Below are positions 7,724 to 12,063 of a stretch of DNA of 12,063 nt, piece by piece. A model generated the notes under the pieces. It was given only the letters and a program-made list of their open reading frames with translations, was not told the origin of the DNA and ran no database searches. How positions within the stretch are numbered: the stretch's first letter is position 1; every line of letters begins with the position of its first letter. Both the position numbers and the translations under genes were made by a program. Source of the DNA: Clostridia bacterium (lineage in GTDB: Bacteria; Bacillota_A; Clostridia; Oscillospirales; CAG-272); NCBI GenBank assembly GCA_017630995.1, contig JAGBUD010000084.1, forward strand, positions 1 to 12,063. The letters run 5' to 3'.

Positions 7724-9421
7724 ATGAAAACCGACATAGCGAATTTAATTGATAAAAGCTGCCCGTGGAACGTTTATCCAAGACCGCAGCTTGTTCGAAA
7801 TTCCTTTATATGCTTGAATGGATTTTGGGATTTTTGCATATCGAAAAAGAAAGAAATTCCGACGGTCTATAACGAAAAAATTCTCGTTCCGTTTCCTCCC
7901 GAAAGCGAGCTTTCACAAATCAATCGAAATATAGGAAAAAGCGACGTACTGTATTACAGAAGATTTTTTACGGTACCCGAGGATTTTATTCAAAAAAAGC
8001 TTCTGCTTCATTTTGGAGCGGTTGACAGAGAGACGCGCGTTTTCGTTAACGGAAAATCCGTTTTGACTAGCGATTGCGGCTATATTCCCTTTTCTGCCGA
8101 CATAACCGATTATATAACAGATGGCGAAAACGAACTGATTTTAGAAGTTACAGACGGCTCATCCACCCTTTATCCTTACGGAAAGCAACGTAAAAAAAGA
8201 GGCGGAATGTGGTACACAAACGTCAGCGGAATTTGGCAAACAGTTTGGCTTGAAAGCGTGCCCGAAGGTCACATAGAATCGATAAAAATCACGCCCACAA
8301 AAAGCGACGTTACAATATTTGTAAAAACGAATTCAAAATACAAAAAAATCACCTTGCTAGACTCTAATGAGGAACTCGAATTTTCGTCGGAAAGCATTAA
8401 AATTACACCGAAAAACCCAATAAATTGGACTCCCGAAAATCCATATCTTTACAGATTTAAGGTGCAAACGGAAACCGATTCGGTTGAAAGCTATTTTGCG
8501 TTAAGAGAAATTTCCATTTTAAAAATCGGCGGAGTGCCGAGGATATGCCTTAACGGAAAGCCCTACCTTTTCAACGGCTTGCTCGACCAAGGATATTTTC
8601 CCGACGGACTCTTTTTGCCCGCGACGCCCGAGGGATATGAAAACGATATTTTTCTTGCAAAATCGCTTGGGTTTAACACCTTGCGAAAGCACATAAAAAT
8701 CGAGCCGCAAATCTTCTATTACCTTTGCGACAAGCTCGGTATTGCGGTTTTTCAGGATATGGTTAATAACGGCACTTATTCCTTTATCAGAGATACGGCA
8801 CTGCCGACGGTTTTTATGAAAAGGCTGCCCGACAAACGTCTTCACAAAAACAAGGAGAGCCGCCGCGCTTTCATAGACTGCATGAAGAAAACCGCAGAGC
8901 TTCTTTACAATTCCCCCTCTGTAGTCTACTATACCGTATTCAATGAAGGCTGGGGTCAGTTTTGCGCCGACGAAGCCTACGATTTACTGAAATCCATTGA
9001 CGGAACGAGAATCATTGACGCTACTTCGGGCTGGTTTTGGCAGCACAAAAGCGACGTTGACTCATACCACGTTTATTTCAAAAAACCGCGCATTTCAGCC
9101 GCTAGCGAAAGGCCGTTCGTTTTAAGCGAATTCGGTGGATATTCCCACAGAGTTTCGGGACATCTTTTCGGTGAAAAGAACTATGGCTACCGAACCTTTA
9201 AAAACCGCGAGGAATTTGAAAACGCGGTTCTGGATTTATACGAAGACGGCGTTTTGAAGCTTGTCGAAAACGGAATTTCTGCCCTAATTTATACTCAAAT
9301 TTCCGACATTGAGGACGAAACCAACGGTTTTATCACCTACGACAGAAAGGTTGTTAAGGTTGATGCCGAGAAATTCAAAAAATCAACTAATTTTCTCTAT
9401 AAAACATCTTGTGAGAGGTAA
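7724..9421 (+). CDS. Glycoside hydrolase family 2 protein
   Basis: A retaining exo-glycosidase of GH2, 565 aa, with the compact three-domain form. A jelly-roll sugar-binding domain covers about residues 15-180 (NGFWDF, HFGAVDRETRVFVNGK, GYIPFSADITDYI, RGGMWYTNVSGIWQTVWLE). An Ig-like domain covers about 181-268, and a TIM barrel runs from about 269 to the end. The acid/base is E408 in VFNEGWGQ and the nucleophile is E469 in FVLSEFGGYS. RKHIKIEPQIFYYLCDKLG and YTQISDIEDETNGF are typical GH2 barrel segments. Activity could be beta-galactosidase, beta-glucuronidase, beta-mannosidase or a related enzyme, and sequence reading alone does not decide it. There is no signal peptide, so it probably acts in the cytoplasm on imported oligosaccharides. 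The frame opens with TTG at 7721, but ATG at 7724 sits 7 nt after GGAG and is preferred. The YfcE-like gene follows after 5 nt. Confidence 0.9.
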   Translation: MKTDIANLIDKSCPWNVYPRPQLVRNSFICLNGFWDFCISKKKEIPTVYNEKILVPFPPESELSQINRNIGKSDVLYYRRFFTVPEDFIQKKLLLHFGAVDRETRVFVNGKSVLTSDCGYIPFSADITDYITDGENELILEVTDGSSTLYPYGKQRKKRGGMWYTNVSGIWQTVWLESVPEGHIESIKITPTKSDVTIFVKTNSKYKKITLLDSNEELEFSSESIKITPKNPINWTPENPYLYRFKVQTETDSVESYFALREISILKIGGVPRICLNGKPYLFNGLLDQGYFPDGLFLPATPEGYENDIFLAKSLGFNTLRKHIKIEPQIFYYLCDKLGIAVFQDMVNNGTYSFIRDTALPTVFMKRLPDKRLHKNKESRRAFIDCMKKTAELLYNSPSVVYYTVFNEGWGQFCADEAYDLLKSIDGTRIIDATSGWFWQHKSDVDSYHVYFKKPRISAASERPFVLSEFGGYSHRVSGHLFGEKNYGYRTFKNREEFENAVLDLYEDGVLKLVENGISALIYTQISDIEDETNGFITYDRKVVKVDAEKFKKSTNFLYKTSCER

Positions 9422-9426
9422 AAAAC

Positions 9427-9972
9427 ATGAAACTTTTGATTTGCTCCGACATACACGGAGATTATGATTGCCTTACCGAATTGCTTGAAATTTTCGATAA
9501 AGAAAAAGCGGACAAGCTCGTTATTCTCGGAGATATTTTATATCACGGTCCGAGAAACGATTTGCCCGCGGGATACGCACCGAAAAAGGTTATAAGTCTT
9601 CTTTCCGAAATAAAGGAGAAAATCATTTCGGTTCGCGGAAACTGCGATACAGAGGTTGACCAAATGGTCTTGCCGTTCCCCATTCTTTCGGATTATTCCT
9701 ACATATTCATTGACGGACTTACGTTTATAGCAACTCACGGACATAAATTCAGCCCCGATTCACCGCCCCCGCTTGCAAGCGGAGATATTATGCTCGGCGG
9801 TCATACCCACGTGCTTAAGATTATTCCTTTCGGAGACCAAAACACATACGTCAATCCGGGCTCAATTTCAATCCCCAAGGAAAACAATCCGCGCTCGTAC
9901 GCAATATACGAGAACCGCAAAATATCGATCCGCGATATGAGCGGCAACGTTATTACCGAAAAGTTATTTTAA
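9427..9972 (+). CDS. yfcE: YfcE-like metallophosphoesterase
   Basis: A small cytoplasmic phosphodiesterase of the calcineurin-like superfamily, 181 aa, close to the usual length of YfcE (E. coli) and MJ0936-type proteins. The metal ligands are in family order: D8 and H10 (SDIHGD), D36 (GDILYHG), N72 with D74 (RGNCD), H104 (ATHGH) and H126/H128 (GGHTH). VNPGSISIP at 142-150 is a further family hallmark. YfcE enzymes hydrolyse phosphodiesters such as bis-pNPP in vitro with Mn or similar metals, but the physiological substrate is unsettled. The ribosome binding site GAGAGG lies inside the last codons of the GH2 gene, 5 nt separate the genes, and translation is probably coupled. A strong terminator starts 15 nt after the stop, so this is the last gene of the CPBP-GH2 operon. 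Confidence 0.92.
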   Translation: MKLLICSDIHGDYDCLTELLEIFDKEKADKLVILGDILYHGPRNDLPAGYAPKKVISLLSEIKEKIISVRGNCDTEVDQMVLPFPILSDYSYIFIDGLTFIATHGHKFSPDSPPPLASGDIMLGGHTHVLKIIPFGDQNTYVNPGSISIPKENNPRSYAIYENRKISIRDMSGNVITEKLF

Positions 9973-9987
9973 ACAACGAGCAAGTGT

Positions 9988-10043
9988 AAACACCTCGCTT
10001 TTCTCCGCATATTATTTAGGAGATGAAAGCGAGGTGTTTTTTT
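9988..10043 (+). terminator. Strong Rho-independent terminator abutting the transaminase start codon
   Basis: A 14-bp perfect stem joins 9988-10001 (AAACACCTCGCTTT) with 10026-10039. An inner 5-bp helix joins TCTCC (10002-10006) with GGAGA (10019-10023), with a 2-nt bulge and a 12-nt AT-rich loop. Seven Ts (10037-10043) follow and are immediately followed by the ATG at 10044. It should end transcription of the CPBP-GH2-YfcE operon. The 3' arm also contains the ribosome binding site of the next gene. Confidence 0.85.
10031..10036 (+). promoter_or_regulatory. Transaminase ribosome binding site inside the terminator stem
   Basis: GAGGTG lies 7 nt upstream of ATG 10044 and is the only well-spaced ribosome binding site for this gene. 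It is fully base-paired with CACCTC (9991-9996) in any transcript that reads through from upstream. The other in-frame ATG, at 10023, has AGGAG directly touching it with no spacer and is an unlikely start. Confidence 0.7.
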
Positions 10044-10904
10044 ATGACTGCAACTAACGGAATAGCATATTACAATGGTACTTTTTCTGCCATCGAGGAC
10101 GCGCGGATTCCGCTGACCGACAGAGCTGTTTTTTTCGGTGACGGAATTTATGAGATGGTTTTGGCGAGAAACGGGAAGTCTTATCTTCTCGAGGATCATC
10201 TTGACAGATTTTATAAAAATGCAGAGGTCTTGGGAATCAGCTTCGATATGACTCGTAGCGAGCTTGCGGGGGTTATAAGCGAAGCTCTTTTGAGAGTGGG
10301 AAGCGAAAAAACGGAGCGGACGTTTGCCGTCTATTTTCAGATAAGCAAATATTCCAAGGAAAGAATACACGCTTGCCCCGAAGGACACGCGGCAAATCTT
10401 CTTCTAACGGTTAAGGAGGCTGTGCCTCCCGCACCTTGCGAGCATTGTAATTTGGTTACCTACCCGGATTTAAGATATATGTACTGCAATTTAAAGACGT
10501 TGAATTTACTCCCGTCAGTTATCGCTTCGGAATTCGCGGCAAGAAACAACGCCGAGGAGGCGGTTCTTCACAGAAACGGAACCGTTACGGAATGCGCTCA
10601 TTCCAACGTTTCGATAATACGCAACGGTGTTCTCTACACTCACCCGAATTGCGAGCTGATTTTGCCCGGAATAACGAGAGCACGGCTTCTTTATTTTGCG
10701 AGAGAGCTATCAATCCCGACTCGCGAAGAAGCGTTTGACCTAAACGCCCTATACAGAGCGGAATCCGTCATAATATCCTCCTCGACAAAGCTTTGCCGCT
10801 TGGCAAAAAACATTGACGGAATTCCTTTCGGCGCAAGGCCGCAAAAAGAGGCTGCGATTCTCGTAAAAGCCATATACAACGACTTTATTTCAAGCACCGA
10901 TTAG
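10044..10904 (+). CDS. dat: D-amino-acid transaminase (PLP fold type IV)
   Basis: A cytoplasmic class IV aminotransferase of 286 aa that probably interconverts D-alanine plus 2-oxoglutarate with pyruvate plus D-glutamate, supplying D-amino acids for peptidoglycan. Visible features are FGDGIYEM at 31-38, K151 in CNLKTLNLL (PLP lysine), E183 in TVTECAHSN (contacts the PLP ring nitrogen), NGVLYTHPNCELILPGITRA at 194-213, and R107 with H109 in KERIH. The last pair matches the Arg-x-His carboxylate-binding pair of Bacillus Dat and favours it over branched-chain (IlvE) or aminodeoxychorismate lyase (PabC) relatives. Length agrees with Bacillus Dat (about 283). Oddly, TECAHSN replaces the usual TEGSSSN, so a shifted substrate range is possible. 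The frame could open at ATG 10023, but the ribosome binding site favours 10044. It is preceded by a terminator and is probably monocistronic. Confidence 0.85.
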   Translation: MTATNGIAYYNGTFSAIEDARIPLTDRAVFFGDGIYEMVLARNGKSYLLEDHLDRFYKNAEVLGISFDMTRSELAGVISEALLRVGSEKTERTFAVYFQISKYSKERIHACPEGHAANLLLTVKEAVPPAPCEHCNLVTYPDLRYMYCNLKTLNLLPSVIASEFAARNNAEEAVLHRNGTVTECAHSNVSIIRNGVLYTHPNCELILPGITRARLLYFARELSIPTREEAFDLNALYRAESVIISSSTKLCRLAKNIDGIPFGARPQKEAAILVKAIYNDFISSTD

Positions 10905-10951
10905 CTCCTTTCGGATTTATTTCGTGTTTTTACAAAAAATACCGACTTTTT

Positions 10952-10969
10952 TTGTTAAAATTTTGTCAA
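10952..10969 (+). promoter_or_regulatory. Rex-like operator upstream of hydCB
   Basis: TTGTTAA (10952-10958), a 4-base spacer AATT, then TTGTCAA (10963-10969). The left half matches the clostridial Rex consensus TTGTTAA-N4-TTAACAA at all seven positions and the right half at five of seven. It ends 6 nt before the -35 box. Rex senses NADH/NAD and commonly controls NADH-linked fermentation and hydrogenase genes in Clostridia, which fits the genes downstream. The region is AT-rich, so a chance match is possible. Confidence 0.42.
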
Positions 10970-10975
10970 TACCTA

Positions 10976-11004
10976 TTGATTTTTTAAGTTTATAGTGCTA
11001 TAAT
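10976..11004 (+). promoter_or_regulatory. Strong sigma-A promoter of hydCB
   Basis: TTGATT (10976-10981), a 17-nt spacer ending in TGC, and a perfect TATAAT (10999-11004), with an extended -10. AT-rich runs just upstream could act as an UP element. Transcription should start near 11011, giving a leader of about 48 nt. The near-consensus quality fits a highly expressed catabolic operon. Confidence 0.87.
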
Positions 11005-11016
11005 ATGATGGATGTA

Positions 11017-11033
11017 ATGTGCGACGCGCACAT
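11017..11033 (+). other. Small hairpin at the 5' end of the hydCB leader
   Basis: ATGTGCG (11017-11023) pairs with CGCACAT (11027-11033), a 7-bp stem with the 3-nt loop ACG. It begins about 6 nt after the predicted transcription start and ends 10 nt before the AAGGAGG ribosome binding site at 11044. A 5'-terminal hairpin of this kind often protects mRNA from decay. It could also be read as a DNA palindrome downstream of the promoter. Confidence 0.4.
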
Positions 11034-11058
11034 ACGAAAGAATAAGGAGGATATAATA

Positions 11059-11556
11059 ATGCTGAAAAAACAATCAAGTATCCCCTTCTGCTCCACCAAA
11101 GAGCAGGACGAGAAGTTGAATGCTGTTATCAGCGCACACAAGCATGACAAAAGCCTTTTGATGGCTGTTATGCAGAAGGCTCAGGACATTTACGGCTATC
11201 TGCCCATTGAGGTTCAGAACAGAATAGCCGAAGGTATGGAGGTTCCGCTCGAAAAGGTTTACGGCGTTGCTACCTTCTACGCTCAGTTCTCTCTTACTCC
11301 TAAAGGCGAATATCACATCGCAGTTTGCCTTGGTACCGCCTGCTACGTTAAGGGATCGGGAGATATCTACAACAAGTTCCAGGAGGTTCTCGGCATAGGC
11401 GGAGACGAATGCACTGCTGACAGAAAATACTCACTCTCAGCTTCCCGTTGCATCGGTGCGTGCGGTCTTGCTCCCGTTCTTACCGTTAACGAAGAGGTTT
11501 ACGGAAGACTTACCGTCAATGACGTTCCCCGTATATTAGAGAAATACAAAGATTAA
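11059..11556 (+). CDS. hydC: NuoE-like 2Fe-2S subunit (HydC / HndA type)
   Basis: A soluble 165-aa subunit of an NADH-linked oxidoreductase, the 24-kDa (NuoE) family. An N-terminal helical region (about 15-75, including LMAVMQKAQDIYGYLP and VYGVATFYAQF) is followed by a thioredoxin-like fold that binds one 2Fe-2S cluster through C90 and C95 (CLGTAC) and C131 and C135 (CIGAC). The length is typical. In electron-bifurcating [FeFe] hydrogenases the small subunit works with HydB and HydA. Here the next gene is HydB-like, which supports that role, although a NADH-linked formate dehydrogenase complex would look the same at this end. AAGGAGG lies 8 nt before ATG 11059. The open frame begins at 11005, but that ATG directly abuts the -10 box and cannot be on the mRNA. 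It is probably controlled by the Rex-like site. Confidence 0.87.
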   Translation: MLKKQSSIPFCSTKEQDEKLNAVISAHKHDKSLLMAVMQKAQDIYGYLPIEVQNRIAEGMEVPLEKVYGVATFYAQFSLTPKGEYHIAVCLGTACYVKGSGDIYNKFQEVLGIGGDECTADRKYSLSASRCIGACGLAPVLTVNEEVYGRLTVNDVPRILEKYKD

Positions 11557-11580
11557 TTTTTTAGGAGGATAGCATATATA

Positions 11581-12063
11581 ATGAAAACAGTTGCTGAACT
11601 GAATGCTGCCCGCGCTGCTGCCCTCAAGAAGGTCGTTCTCCGTAAGGCTAACGACGTAATGCTTAAGGAAGCAAAGTCGGATTACAAATACACCGTACTT
11701 ATCTGCGGCGGTACCGGCTGTACCTCATCACACAGCCCTGAGCTCGTTACCAAGATCAATGAAGAGCTCAAAAACAACGGCATCGAGAAGGACGTTCAGG
11801 TAATTCTTACCGGATGCTTCGGTCTCTGTGCTCTCGGTCCTATCATGATAGTATATCCCGAGGGATGCTTCTATTCTATGGTAGACATCAATAATATTCC
11901 CAGAATCGTTAAGGAGCACTTTGTTGACGGAACTCCTGTTCGCGAGCTTCTCTACAAGGAAACCCTTGCTGAAGATGGAACCATCAAGTCACTTGACGAA
12001 ACCGACTTCTACAAGAAGCAGGTTCGTGTTTGCCTTCGTAACTGCGGCGTTATCGACCCCGAA
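11581..12063 (+). CDS. hydB: NuoF-like subunit with N-terminal 2Fe-2S domain (HydB / HndC type), 3'-partial
   Basis: The first 161 codons of a larger protein cut by the right window edge; the frame is open throughout. Residues 36-115 form a thioredoxin-like 2Fe-2S domain with C42 and C47 (CGGTGC) and C79 and C83 (CFGLC). The sequence then enters the 51-kDa NuoF-type flavoprotein with RVCLRNCGVIDPE at 149-161, the usual start of the NADH/FMN domain. This domain order is found in HydB of electron-bifurcating hydrogenases and in HndC, and is absent from classical complex I NuoF. The full protein would be expected to be about 600 residues, with FMN, NADH and 4Fe-4S sites. It follows hydC after 24 nt. 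AGGAGG (11563-11568) is 12 nt from the ATG, a longer spacing than in its neighbours, but no other start fits. Lysine codons here are mostly AAG, unlike the upstream genes. Confidence 0.87.
   Translation, partial: MKTVAELNAARAAALKKVVLRKANDVMLKEAKSDYKYTVLICGGTGCTSSHSPELVTKINEELKNNGIEKDVQVILTGCFGLCALGPIMIVYPEGCFYSMVDINNIPRIVKEHFVDGTPVRELLYKETLAEDGTIKSLDETDFYKKQVRVCLRNCGVIDPE

Noticed and set aside
9973..10043. A T-box or other riboswitch before the transaminase gene
   Set aside because: The intergenic space is only 71 nt, and there is no T-box sequence, specifier loop or known aptamer; a terminator with an overlapping ribosome binding site explains the structure.
10911..10953. A possible terminator after the transaminase gene (TCGG at 10911 with CCGA at 10942, then a T-run)
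   Set aside because: Only four GC-containing pairs match, and the inner part is AT-only with mismatches. It is too weak to call.
11005..11058. An 18-codon extension of hydC starting at 11005
   Set aside because: The ATG directly follows the TATAAT box, so it is not on the transcript. AAGGAGG points to 11059.
1..12063. CRISPR arrays, insertion sequences, integrase or phage genes, tRNA or rRNA genes
   Set aside because: On reading both strands I saw no regularly spaced repeats, transposase or integrase motifs, terminal inverted repeats, or structured RNA gene signatures.

Overview
The window looks like chromosomal DNA from a Gram-positive anaerobe of the class Clostridia (Bacillota), probably an uncultured gut or rumen lineage. 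The reasons are the strong AGGAGG-type ribosome binding sites, sigma-A promoters with extended -10 boxes, U-tailed hairpin terminators, and the gene content: a DUF1846 protein, a DUF5058 membrane protein, a D-amino-acid transaminase, and NADH-linked iron-sulfur subunits of the HydCB type. The genus assignment is inference. I see no phage, IS element, CRISPR array, tRNA or rRNA.

Layout. (1) Bases 1-1910, plus strand: the 3' part of a right-handed beta-helix (pectate-lyase superfamily) protein, cut by the left window edge. It ends at a perfect bidirectional terminator shared with the convergent minus-strand operon. (2) Bases 6408 down to 1952, minus strand: a tight four-gene unit read from one good sigma-A promoter, in the order DUF1846 protein, DUF5058 membrane protein, a second six-helix membrane protein, and a membrane-anchored M20 metallopeptidase. 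The last three are coupled by a 4-nt overlap and a 1-nt gap, which suggests uptake of a small acylated or peptide-like substrate followed by intracellular hydrolysis (inference). (3) Bases 6566-9972, plus strand: a divergent operon with a second good promoter, encoding a CPBP/Rce1-type intramembrane protease, a cytoplasmic glycoside hydrolase family 2 enzyme and a YfcE-like metallophosphoesterase. (4) Bases 9988-10904: a strong terminator hairpin whose 3' arm contains the ribosome binding site of the next gene, a D-amino-acid transaminase. (5) Base 10952 to the right edge: a Rex-like palindrome, a near-consensus promoter, and the first two genes of a redox operon, hydC (NuoE-like) and the start of hydB (NuoF-like with an N-terminal thioredoxin-fold 2Fe-2S domain).

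Several start codons were set inside longer open frames, because the longer versions would run across promoters or lack a ribosome binding site: 3397 (M20), 6408 (DUF1846), 6662 (CPBP), 7724 (GH2), 10044 (transaminase) and 11059 (hydC). No gene-free stretch exceeds 300 bases. The longest, 6409-6661, holds two divergent promoters and a leader hairpin. The points most worth a second look are the terminator/ribosome-binding-site overlap at the transaminase gene, the membrane-pair plus M20 operon, and the Rex-like site in front of the redox operon.
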